From assembly GCA_031081585.1 (NCBI GenBank), contig JAVHLY010000022.1, positions 1 through 49,073 on the forward strand: 49,073 bases of DNA. The letters run 5' to 3'. Positions 1 to 7,339 of the stretch are shown here, in pieces. Each line of letters opens with the position of its first letter. Position 1 is the stretch's first letter. This stretch comes from Armatimonadota bacterium. GTDB taxonomy: Bacteria; Sysuimicrobiota; Sysuimicrobiia; Sysuimicrobiales; Humicultoraceae. The notes under the pieces were generated by a model, which was given only the letters and a program-made list of their open reading frames with translations, was not told the DNA's origin and did no database searches. The position numbers were made by a program, and so were the translations under genes.

Positions 1-557
1 GTCGAGCGGTGCAGGCGCAGGTAGGCGAAGGGGCCGAGGAAGCGCAGCACCGGCTCGTCCTCGTCCGACTCCATCACCGCCAGCGGCGTGGCGTGCTCCT
101 CCAGCAGCGCGTAGACAGCGTCGTCGTGCCAGGAGGGGTGGCGCACCTCCACTGTGCGCGGCCCCGGCGGCAGCAGGTGGAGGAAGTCGCGCAGCAAGCC
201 CACGTCGCGCCGCAGGCTCGGCGGGAGCTGGAAGAGCAGCGGCCCCCGCCGGTCCCGGAGAGGGTCGACCCGCTCGAGCAGGAGCCGCAGCGGCGCCTCG
301 ACGTCGCGCAGGCGCCTCTGGTGGGTGATGACGCGGTGGGCTTTCAGCGCGAAGCGAAACCCCGGCGGGGTGGCCTCGCGCCACGCCTCCACCTGGTGGA
401 TGGAGGGGAAGCGGTAGAAGGTGTGGTTCAGCTCGACGGTGGGCAGGCGGCGGCTGTAGTGGTGGAGCATGCGCGCCGCCGGCAGGTCCGGCGGGTAGAA
501 GTCCCCGCGCCACTCCGGATAGCTGAACCCCGACGTCCCGGCGTAGAGGCGGGCCAC
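1..557 (-). CDS. DUF72 (YecE-like) protein, 3' end cut by the window
   Basis: The first 185 residues of a DUF72/YecE family protein are visible. It opens with LYAGTSGFSYPEWRGDFYP, continues with LNHTFYRFPS, and has the LFQLPPS and VEVRHPSW blocks typical of this TIM-barrel-like family. No biochemical role is established for DUF72. The reading frame starts at a GTG seven bases beyond the stop codon of the upstream cupredoxin gene, in the same frame, so the two are probably co-transcribed with the sulfite oxidase gene. The C-terminal part lies outside the window. The family call is firm; the function is unknown. Confidence 0.82.
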   Translation of the reverse strand, partial: MARLYAGTSGFSYPEWRGDFYPPDLPAARMLHHYSRRLPTVELNHTFYRFPSIHQVEAWREATPPGFRFALKAHRVITHQRRLRDVEAPLRLLLERVDPLRDRRGPLLFQLPPSLRRDVGLLRDFLHLLPPGPRTVEVRHPSWHDDAVYALLEEHATPLAVMESDEDEPVLRFLGPFAYLRLHRS

Positions 558-563
558 GACCCG

Positions 564-950
564 CTACGGCGCGACCTTGAGCGTCCCCACCATCCCGGCG
601 TCCTTGTGGCCCGGCAGGGTACAGACCATCTGGAAGGTCCCGGCCCGCAGGATTACCCGCACCTCCTCGGCGGTGCCCGGCGGGATCACCGCGATCTCGC
701 CGACGGTGCGCCGCGCCCCGTCCTGGATGACGAAGTTGTGCTCGATGGAGCCGACATTGCGGACCACGAAGGTGGTCTCGCCCGGCCGCACCGTGAGCTC
801 TTTGGGCTCGAAGGCGAACTCGCGCGCGCGCACTTCGACGACCTGGGAGGGGGCGGCGGCGACCTGCGATGGGCTACGTGCAGGAAGGGAAGCCGCCAGG
901 GCGACACTCAGGGCCAGGCCCGCCCCAACGGCGCGACCGCCTCGAGTCAT
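564..950 (-). CDS. Exported cupredoxin (type 1 copper protein) coupled to sulfite oxidase
   Basis: A 128-residue small blue-copper-type protein with an N-terminal signal or anchor segment (about residues 8-25). The putative copper ligands are present: His71 in the IEHNF motif, then Cys110, His115 and Met120 in CTLPGHKDAGM. It should carry single electrons outside the membrane. The ATG overlaps the TGA of the sulfite oxidase gene by one base (TGATG), which implies translational coupling. The inferred role is therefore electron acceptor for the sulfite oxidase, taking the place usually held by a c-type cytochrome. Partner choice is inference; the fold and the ligand set are visible. Confidence 0.85.
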   Translation of the reverse strand: MTRGGRAVGAGLALSVALAASLPARSPSQVAAAPSQVVEVRAREFAFEPKELTVRPGETTFVVRNVGSIEHNFVIQDGARRTVGEIAVIPPGTAEEVRVILRAGTFQMVCTLPGHKDAGMVGTLKVAP

Positions 951-2197
951 CACCTCACCGTGAGGGGATGGCCGATCACCGCGTTGAACAGGTAGCCCTG
1001 TTCGTTGAAGGGGACGATGGCCGGCTGGGTGTTGCCGCGCTCGTCCGTGGCCCGCACCCGCAGGCTGTAGGTCCCCGGCCGGGCCTCCCAGACGAAGTCC
1101 CAGCGGGCCCAGGCCCGGGCGATGTTGGGCTCGCGTAGCTGGGCCTGGTGCCACGTGATGCCGCGGTCGAGGCTGTACTCCACCCGGGCGATGCGTCCCA
1201 CGGGCGACCAGGAGCGTCCGCGGACGAGACGCCGCCCCGCCGCGACCTCTCCCTCCCAGGGGAGCTCGAAGGCGCTCTTCAGGTTCTGCAGCGTGAGAAT
1301 GGGGCCGCGAGCCGGGGGCTGGGGCTGGTAGTCCGGGCCGATCATGACGTAGCTGTCCGTGTTCCAGGCGGAGTAGAGCGGTTGCTCGGAAACCTCGATG
1401 CGCCCCACCCACTTGATGTTCGCGATCCCGATCCAGCCGGGCACGAGGACGCGCACCGGGAACCCGTGGTCGGGGGGCAGGGGCTGGCCGTTCATCGCGT
1501 AGACCAGCAGCGTGTCCTCCTCGAGCGCCTTGGCGATGGACATCGGCCGCCGCACCCGCAGCTCGTCGAGGCCCTCCGGCATCACGTCCCGGGCGGTGCG
1601 CTTCAGGCCGGCCCGGTCCAGGACCTCGCGCAGCGGCACCCCGGTCCACTCCGCCACGCCGACGGCCCCGAGGCGCCACTGCGTCCCGGAGGCCCGCCGG
1701 CCGTACGTGGCCTCGAAGAAGCTGCGCCCGTTGCCCGCGCACTCGATGTAGCGGATGACCGAGACCGCCGGCATGGCCAGGATGTCGTCATAGGTGAGCT
1801 CGAGCGGGCGGGCGACACCCGAGCCTTCCACCCTGAGGCGCCACGTGGCCACGTCGATGCGCGGCGTGCGGGTGTGGTTGCGGATGAAGAACAGCTCGTT
1901 GGGGACGAGGTAGCCGCGGCCGTAGAGGTTCTCCCAGCGCATCTCCTTGTTGCTGCCGAAGTCGTAGAACCACTCCGGCGGGGTGGGCTTCACGACCAGC
2001 TCAGCCGGAGCGGGGGCGGCACGGGTCCGTCCCCGCCCGCCGGCCACGCCGGCGAGGGCGGTCGCGGCCGTGCCGGCGGCCAGCACCTGCAGCAGCCGGC
2101 GGCGGGAGATGCCGCGCTGTCGGCTCTCCTGCCACACCCGCTCCTCCCGCCGGGCCTGCAGGTAGAGACCTTCTTCACGGAGATCCTGGTCGTCCAT
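950..2197 (-). CDS. Tat-exported molybdopterin sulfite oxidase/dehydrogenase
   Basis: A 415-residue protein of the sulfite oxidase family. A twin-arginine motif (SRRRLLQ, residues 31-37) and a hydrophobic alanine-rich stretch predict Tat export of the folded Mo-cofactor enzyme. The molybdopterin domain follows, with the Mo-ligand cysteine in YIECAGNGRSF (Cys153), then a C-terminal Ig-like Mo-co dimerisation domain. It should oxidise sulfite to sulfate in the periplasm or at the cell surface. An in-frame extension to 2338 exists, but the ATG at 2197 has a GGAGG seven bases upstream and places the Tat motif near the N-terminus. The 3' end is coupled to the cupredoxin gene. Related sulfite-oxidase-like enzymes could use another substrate. 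Confidence 0.87.
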   Translation of the reverse strand: MDDQDLREEGLYLQARREERVWQESRQRGISRRRLLQVLAAGTAATALAGVAGGRGRTRAAPAPAELVVKPTPPEWFYDFGSNKEMRWENLYGRGYLVPNELFFIRNHTRTPRIDVATWRLRVEGSGVARPLELTYDDILAMPAVSVIRYIECAGNGRSFFEATYGRRASGTQWRLGAVGVAEWTGVPLREVLDRAGLKRTARDVMPEGLDELRVRRPMSIAKALEEDTLLVYAMNGQPLPPDHGFPVRVLVPGWIGIANIKWVGRIEVSEQPLYSAWNTDSYVMIGPDYQPQPPARGPILTLQNLKSAFELPWEGEVAAGRRLVRGRSWSPVGRIARVEYSLDRGITWHQAQLREPNIARAWARWDFVWEARPGTYSLRVRATDERGNTQPAIVPFNEQGYLFNAVIGHPLTVR

Positions 2198-2366
2198 GGT
2201 CACGCCTCCAGTGCTTCCCGGACGCTCACGGTCGGAGTGAGACAGACTCCCGAGGTGGCCTTTTCCCCGTCCCGCGGCCGTCCTCCTGGCGAGACGCTCG
2301 CGCAACCGCTCCCGGCGACCGGTAGCCCTCGCGCCCACGGTGCCGCGGGAAGACCGGGAAGTGCCC

Positions 2367-3995
2367 TCAAGGACGCACCCCTACGCGGCGGAGCACCGCC
2401 TGGGCCGCCATTCGGCCCGTCTCGGCCCCGCCGTTCATGAATCCCTGGAAGTCCAGGCTGCAGTGCTCGCCTGCGAAGAAGAGGTTCCCGACGGGGAGGC
2501 GCTCGGCGCCCCGCACGCTCGTCCACTGCCCGGGCTTCCAGCAGGCGTAGGAGCCCTTCGTGAAGGGGTAGGTGGGCCAGTGCCAGCGCGCGCCGCGGCC
2601 CGTGCGCGCCCGGACGGTCCCCGGGAAGACGCGCTCCACCCCCGGCAGCAGGCGGACCTCCTGCGCCTCGACCGTGCCACGCCCCACCGCCAGCCCTGGC
2701 GTCCCCCCGGAGAAGAGCGTCACCCCACCCACCGGGCCGGGCTGCCCCCGGCTGTTGTCCCAGCACAGCTGGAAGCCCTCGTCGCTGTAGGCCGCTCCCG
2801 AGTATCCCTGCCGGCGCCAGGGCCGCTCCAGGAGCCCGAACATCAGCTTCGCGTTGGTCCCGTAGCCCAGCTCCCGGATCGTCCGCCACTTCCACGCCGG
2901 CAGGTCCACGCCCAGATCGACCTCGCGCAGCACGGTGAAGGGGATCGCCAGCACCGCCAGGTCGGCGCGCACCTCCACCAGTCCCGCACCCCGGCGCTCG
3001 AAGGTCAGGGTGAAGCCGCGCCCGCGGGGGCGGACCGCCACGAGCCGGTGGCTGAGGTGGACCTGCGCCGCCAGCCGGCGCGCCAGGGTGTCCACCACCT
3101 GCTGGTTGCCCCCGCGTACCTTGTACCGCTCGTCGCTGTCGCCCACGATCTTGAACCCCTCGCGCAGGTCGGTGCCGATCATGTCGATGAAGTTGAGCGC
3201 CGACTGCTCCCCGGCATCGAGGCCGAACTCGGTGACGTAGGCCACCTCGAGGAGCTCCCGGATCCATCCGGTCGCGCCGATGCGGCCCAGGTACTCGGCG
3301 AGCGACAGGCGGTCCAGCGCTACGGCCGTTGCCGCCTCCGGGCTGCGGCTCTGCCGGAAGTCGATCTCGTCGGGGAGGCGGTCGGCGTCGGCGGCGATGC
3401 GCCGGGCCAGGGGGCGGAAGGCCTCGATCACCTCCGCCTCCCGGCGGTGCCGGCCGTCGAAGACGTAGGCGTCGCGCAGCGCCGCTTCGCCCGGGCCCTC
3501 CATGTCCATCAGCTCCAGCCCGAAGGCCCGGACGAGGGCGAGCAGGTCGGTGTGGTCGCTGTTGATGAACTCTCCGCCGAACTCGGTGACGAGCCCCGGG
3601 GCCAGCACGTCCCGCCGCGAGAACATCCGCCCGCCGGTCCGCCCGGCCGCCTCGTAGACCTGGGCCTGCACCCCCGCCCGGCGGAGGTGGTAGGCGGCGG
3701 TCAGGCCGGCGATGCCGGCGCCCACGATGACCACGCGGACGTCGGTGCGGCGTGGCGCGCCGAGGAGGGCAGGGGCGAGCGGCCCCGCGGCGGCGCCGGC
3801 CCCGAGCAGGGCGGCCGTCGCTGCGGCCGACCGCAGGAAGCGGCGGCGGGTGAGGCCCTCGCGGGCCAGCTCCGGCAGCTCGTCGACGGGAGGAGCCCCC
3901 GGCCGGTCGGATGCCGCGGCCAGGCGTACGGCACGGCGGAGGGCCGCCAGGAGCGGCGAGTGGGCGCCACCCCGGGCACGTCGCGTCTGGGCCAT
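2367..3995 (-). CDS. Tat-exported flavin-containing amine oxidase
   Basis: A 542-residue FAD-dependent amine oxidase family protein. Residues 50-53 (RRRF) and the following alanine-rich stretch form a Tat signal. The dinucleotide-binding motif VVIVGAGIAGLTAAYHL begins near residue 88, the GRTGGRMFS motif follows, and the C-terminus has the FAD-contacting NLFFAGEHCSLDFQGFMNGG. It probably oxidises an amine or amino acid with release of ammonia and peroxide; the substrate cannot be read from the sequence. The start at 3995 is set by a GGAGG a few bases upstream; the frame stays open to 4214 without a comparable site. It lies on the same strand as the sulfite oxidase gene, 169 bases before it. 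Confidence 0.87.
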   Translation of the reverse strand: MAQTRRARGGAHSPLLAALRRAVRLAAASDRPGAPPVDELPELAREGLTRRRFLRSAAATAALLGAGAAAGPLAPALLGAPRRTDVRVVIVGAGIAGLTAAYHLRRAGVQAQVYEAAGRTGGRMFSRRDVLAPGLVTEFGGEFINSDHTDLLALVRAFGLELMDMEGPGEAALRDAYVFDGRHRREAEVIEAFRPLARRIAADADRLPDEIDFRQSRSPEAATAVALDRLSLAEYLGRIGATGWIRELLEVAYVTEFGLDAGEQSALNFIDMIGTDLREGFKIVGDSDERYKVRGGNQQVVDTLARRLAAQVHLSHRLVAVRPRGRGFTLTFERRGAGLVEVRADLAVLAIPFTVLREVDLGVDLPAWKWRTIRELGYGTNAKLMFGLLERPWRRQGYSGAAYSDEGFQLCWDNSRGQPGPVGGVTLFSGGTPGLAVGRGTVEAQEVRLLPGVERVFPGTVRARTGRGARWHWPTYPFTKGSYACWKPGQWTSVRGAERLPVGNLFFAGEHCSLDFQGFMNGGAETGRMAAQAVLRRVGVRP

Positions 3996-4167
3996 GGGAG
4001 ATCCCTCCTCGGGAGCCCTGGAAGGCATCACGCCACGCACCCGTGGGCGCCTGACGTTGCGGGAGTATTTCGACAGGACCCCGCCGGACCTTTCCGCCGC
4101 CGTTTCCGTGACGCGGGCGGCGGGTAACCTCCTCTGGCGAGGTGAGCGCCATGTCGATGGAGACGGG

Positions 4168-4248
4168 GTGGAGGAGCAGGACGTGCAGGGGGTGGCGCTC
4201 CTGCGCGACGCCATCGCCCGTCAGGTCCGGGAGGACCGGTGGGGGTAG
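4168..4248 (+). CDS. Possible 26-residue small protein
   Basis: This short frame starts at GTG with a GGAG five bases upstream and encodes VEEQDVQGVALLRDAIARQV followed by six more residues. It is charged and probably helical, and its third codon positions are G/C-rich like those of real genes here. It sits in the 364-base gap between the amine oxidase and Ku genes (3996-4359), on the opposite strand from both. A strong 12-bp hairpin stands 26 bases beyond its stop. No family is recognised, and it may be a chance frame. Confidence 0.25.
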   Translation: MEEQDVQGVALLRDAIARQVREDRWG

Positions 4249-4274
4249 GGGGGAGGCTGACCCGACGGTGAGAC

Positions 4275-4306
4275 GACCGGCGCGCCCCCCAGACGGCGCG
4301 CCGGTC
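4275..4306. terminator. Strong hairpin, probable bidirectional terminator
   Basis: GACCGGCGCGCC (4275-4286) and its exact complement GGCGCGCCGGTC (4295-4306) form a 12-bp stem with an 8-base loop. It lies 53 bases past the Ku stop codon on the minus strand and 26 bases past the small plus-strand frame. There is no U tract, so factor-assisted termination or transcript protection is possible. Confidence 0.55.
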
Positions 4307-4359
4307 TGCCCGGAGCCCGGAGTCCCGGAGGCGGCCTGCCCGGAGCCCCGGAGCGGGCG

Positions 4360-5211
4360 CTAGCGGTGCCGCTCCCGCATGGCCGCGGCGGCCTGGGCCC
4401 GGGACGCTCCCCGCCGCGCCGGTCCCGGCTTCTCCTTCTCCTTGCGCGCCAGCTCCAGGCTGCGCCGCAGCGCCTCCATCAGGTCGACCACCTTCTCCGG
4501 CTTGGGCGCCTCGGGGACGACCACGGCCTCGCCCTCGACCTTCGCCTTGATGAGGGCCAGCAGCTTCTCGCGGTACTCGTCCCGGTACTCCTCCGGAGTG
4601 AACGCGTCGGTCATGCCCTCGATGAGCTGGACGGCCATCTTGCGCTCGTTGGGATGGACCTTCGCCTGGACCGGGAACTCCTCCAGGTCCTCCATCTTGC
4701 GGATCTCGTCGGCGTAGAAGAGGATCGACAGGACGAGCCCGTCGCGGTAGGGGCGGACGACCACGAGGTGCTCCTTCTCCCGCAGCACCACCTTGCCCAC
4801 CGCCACCTTGTTGGCCTCGCGCAGGGCCTCCTGCAGCAGGACGTAGGCTTTGGCGCCGCCGTCGCCCGGGGCCAGGTAGTAGGACTTCTCGTAGAAGATG
4901 GGGTCGATCTCCTCCAGGTTGACGAACTCGGCGATGTTCACCGTCTGGGCGGTCTCGAGGGGCACCCGCTCCAGCTCCTCGTCGGTGAGGGTGACGAACT
5001 TGCCGCGCGCGTACTCGTAACCCCGCACGATGTCCTCGTAGGGGACGATGGCTTCGTGGTAGGGGCACCAGCGGCGGTTCTGAATAGGGGTCCCACAGGT
5101 CTTGTGGAGCAGGCGGAAGTGGAGGTCCTTGGGATCCTCCGCTGTGTAGAGCTTCACCGGGATGGTGACCAGCCCGAAGGTCAGGTAGCCTTTCCAGATG
5201 GGCCGAGGCAT
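4360..5211 (-). CDS. ku: Bacterial Ku protein (non-homologous end joining)
   Basis: A 283-residue Ku homologue, of normal length for the bacterial family. It begins MPRPIWKGYLTFGLVTIPVK, the conserved start of bacterial Ku. It then shows LHKTCGTPIQNRRWCPYHEA, the KGYEYARGKFVTLTDEEL-like block (here GYEYARGKFVTLTDEEL) and IDPIFYEKSYYLAP. The C-terminus is a basic, lysine/arginine-rich tail as in many bacterial Ku proteins. It should form a homodimeric ring on DNA ends and recruit a LigD-type ligase; no ligD gene lies in the window. The start at 5211 is chosen because GGAAGGGGG precedes it and family proteins begin at this point; the frame extends to 5271. Transcription probably begins at the repeat-bearing promoter near 5285. 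Confidence 0.93.
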   Translation of the reverse strand: MPRPIWKGYLTFGLVTIPVKLYTAEDPKDLHFRLLHKTCGTPIQNRRWCPYHEAIVPYEDIVRGYEYARGKFVTLTDEELERVPLETAQTVNIAEFVNLEEIDPIFYEKSYYLAPGDGGAKAYVLLQEALREANKVAVGKVVLREKEHLVVVRPYRDGLVLSILFYADEIRKMEDLEEFPVQAKVHPNERKMAVQLIEGMTDAFTPEEYRDEYREKLLALIKAKVEGEAVVVPEAPKPEKVVDLMEALRRSLELARKEKEKPGPARRGASRAQAAAAMRERHR

Positions 5212-5284
5212 GCTCGAGCCCCCTTCCTGCGACACCGGATCGAGCCCGCGTGGCGTCGCGGTCCACTGCACAGACTAATTTTCC

Positions 5285-5324
5285 ATTATAGCCTCTATGG
5301 CTTCTACAGATATAGCCTCTACAG
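5285..5324 (-). promoter_or_regulatory. Ku promoter with three imperfect direct repeats
   Basis: Read on the minus strand, a perfect -10 hexamer TATAAT (5290-5285) lies 73 bases before the Ku start codon in an unusually AT-rich patch. TAGAGGCTATA occurs twice, at 5321-5311 and 5297-5287, exactly 24 bases apart, with a degenerate third copy (TGTAGAAGCCAT) between them. No good -35 hexamer is seen at 17 bases, so an activator bound to the repeats could recruit polymerase. The regulator is unknown. Confidence 0.5.
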
Positions 5325-5434
5325 AGCTGTGCCCCTCATCCCGCTGCTTGTGCCCGTGCGGGCCCCCGGCTGGATCAGAGAGCAGGTGGCTGCGGGCCGG
5401 GCGGCCCGGCCGGCCGGGGGCTGACGGCGGTCGT

Positions 5435-5605
5435 TCAAACGCGGAGGTCGGTGAACAGCCGCTCCTCGAAGGCGATGCCTGAGCTCGAGACCAGGTCTCC
5501 GACCGTGCTGGACACCAGGACCTCGCCGGACCCGGCCATGCCCGCCACCCGCGCCCGCGGAACCGGCGGAGCTCCGCTCGGACCAGCGCGTAGAACCGCT
5601 GGAGG
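5435..5605 (-). pseudogene. Decayed class III adenylate/guanylate cyclase fragment
   Basis: Two matching pieces of a class III nucleotide cyclase are joined out of frame. The upstream piece reads FYALVRAELRRFRGR, which resembles the helix before the catalytic GDGF segment. After a shift in frame, the downstream piece reads ARVAGMAGSGEVLVSSTV and then GDLVSSSGIAFEERLFTDLRV up to a TGA at 5435. This matches the conserved GEVLVSSTVKDLV...GIEFEDRG end of these cyclases. The roughly 60-70 residues normally between the pieces, including the metal-binding aspartates, are gone, and the C-terminus is cut. It is a remnant. The rest of the 582-base gap (5212-5793) shows only the Ku promoter and a TACAAT near 5693. 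Confidence 0.6.
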
Positions 5606-5793
5606 TATCCGACCGGCGATCCGCCGGCCCTCCGTAGACGAGGGCGGTTTGAGATGTCGTCTGAACGGCCAGGAGGACCGTCAGGACGATGTTACAATGG
5701 CGTACTGATGGGACACCCGTCGTGCGTGAGGCCACCGCGGCGGGCGTCGGCCGGCCGGTGGCCCTGCCCGGCCGGGATCGAGAGGAGGCGGAC

Positions 5794-6546
5794 GTGGACC
5801 TCAGCGGCTTCCTGCGCTACTGGTCGCTCACCCTGGCCGTGTTCATCATCTACGCCTTCATGTTCCTGGCCGCCCTGGTCGACTTCGCCATCGAGGTGAA
5901 CGAGCAGATCGCCAAGCGCCGGGCCGCCGCCACCGGCAAGCGCCCCGCGCCGGTGCCGCCCATGCCCGGCAAGACCGTGGCCTCCACCATCGACAGCCCG
6001 GGCCAGGCGCTGGAGGGGAAGCGGCGCTGGGTGTACGAGCACGTCGCGCTGCCCGTGGTACGCGACCTGGGGCTGCACGTCAAAGTCCTCGTCCTGGAGG
6101 ACTCCAAGCACCATCCCTTCGTGCAGCTCTCGGACGGGCAGCGCCTGGTCAGCTACCGGGTCAACCGGGAGGCCGTGGAGCAGGCCATGGCCGGGGAGCC
6201 GGCGCGGATCGAGGAGATCAAGACCTTCCTGCGTCGCCAGCTGGCGGCGGACTTCCTGGGCCGGGAGGAGGAGCGGCCCCCGCGGGTGACCGAACTCCAG
6301 CGCGAGGCGGCGGCGAAGCCGGCGCCGGCGGCACGGGCGGCCGGCGGGGGGACCGCTCCGGCCCCTGCGGCGGCGTCCCCCTCGGGCGCGCCGGCCCGGC
6401 CTCCGGCCGCCCGGGCTTCGGCCGCTGGCCGGGCTTCGGCCCCCCGACCCGCCGGCGAGTCCACACAGGGGTCGGCGGCGCCTGCCCCGGCGGCTCCGGC
6501 TCCGGCCTATGGAGAAGGATCGGACGGGGGCGAAGCCTCCGGTTAG
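5794..6546 (+). CDS. Unknown membrane-anchored protein with Ala/Pro-rich tail
   Basis: A 250-residue protein of unrecognised family. A single transmembrane helix spans about residues 8-31 (LTLAVFIIYAFMFLAALVDF). A short linker leads to a compact mixed domain (about 75-158) containing VYEHVALPVVRDLGLHVKVL and HHPFVQLSDGQRLVSYRV. Residues 172-250 are a low-complexity Ala/Pro/Gly tail. I chose the GTG at 5794 because GGAGG lies seven bases upstream and it places the helix at the N-terminus; the frame stays open to 5689. The 3' end overlaps the convergent broken oxidoreductase gene by four bases. It may tether a ligand- or protein-binding domain to the membrane, but that is inference. Confidence 0.72.
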   Translation: MDLSGFLRYWSLTLAVFIIYAFMFLAALVDFAIEVNEQIAKRRAAATGKRPAPVPPMPGKTVASTIDSPGQALEGKRRWVYEHVALPVVRDLGLHVKVLVLEDSKHHPFVQLSDGQRLVSYRVNREAVEQAMAGEPARIEEIKTFLRRQLAADFLGREEERPPRVTELQREAAAKPAPAARAAGGGTAPAPAAASPSGAPARPPAARASAAGRASAPRPAGESTQGSAAPAPAAPAPAYGEGSDGGEASG

Positions 6547-7243
6547 GCGCGGGCGGTGGTGAAGGCGGGCAGGACTTCCTCGGCGAGCAGGCCCAGCATC
6601 TCCCACTCCCGTCCGTAGGGGAAGAGGAAGATGACCTGGGCGATGCCGAGCGCCTGGTAGGCTGCAAGGCGCTCCCGCACCGCGTCCGGCGTGCCCACCG
6701 TCCCCCCGCGCAGGCGGCGGGCCGTCTCCTCCGGCGACAGGCCCCGGCCCCGCAGCAGCTCGTCCACCAGCGCTTCGACTACACCTGGTAGTGGCGGCCG
6801 CGGACTGTGGCGCGCTCCTGCGTCCACATCGCCCGCACGATCTCCAGCGCGTCCTGCAGTTGCTCCACCCGCACCGGCGCCGGCGGGAACGGGTAGCCAT
6901 AGGCCAGGTACTCCGCCTCTTTCCACCCGGTGCCGATCCCGAACTCCAGCCGGCCGCCGCTCATGACGTCCACGGTGGCCGCCATCTCCGCCAGCAGGCT
7001 GGGCTGGCGGTAGGACTGGGCGGTGACCAGCGGCCCCAGGCGCACCCGGGTGGTGCGCTGGGAGAGGGCGGCCAGCAGCGTCCAGGCCTCCAGGCACGGG
7101 CGGTCCGGCTCGGCGGGGGTGAGGAAGAAGTGGTCGGTCACCCACAGGTGGGTGTAGCCGGCCTGCTCCGCCTCCCGGGCGATGGTGGTGACCGCCTCGT
7201 AGGTGAACCCGAACTGCGGCTCGATCTGCACGCCGAACTCCAT
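6543..7243 (-). pseudogene. LLM-class F420-dependent oxidoreductase broken by internal deletion
   Basis: The N-terminal 154 residues of a luciferase-like (LLM) flavin/F420 oxidoreductase are intact: MEFGVQIEPQFGFTYEAV, THLWVTDHFFL, FGIGTGWKEAEY. They end at HYQV, where a stop occurs at 6781-6779. Directly after it, in another frame, the family's C-terminal helix region resumes with VEALVDELLRGRGLS, GTPDAVRERLAAYQALGI and FPYGREWEMLGLLAEEVLPAF. Family members are about 300-330 residues; here only about 230 remain, so roughly 80-100 central residues were lost and the frame shifted. It would have been an F420- or FMN-dependent oxidoreductase. An assembly error is the alternative explanation. Confidence 0.8.
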
Positions 7244-7339
7244 CCGTCCCACCTCGGGCGGGCTCTGGTCTCAGCACGTCGCGTCCCGCAGGGCATACGC
7301 TCCGGCCCGCGCGCTCCGACCGTCGCCCGGGCCCCCTCC

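Noticed and set aside
9-995. Long plus-strand open frame of 328 codons
   Set aside because: It is antisense to the DUF72 and cupredoxin genes, shows no family motif, and has the arginine/histidine-rich composition of shadow frames in GC-rich DNA.
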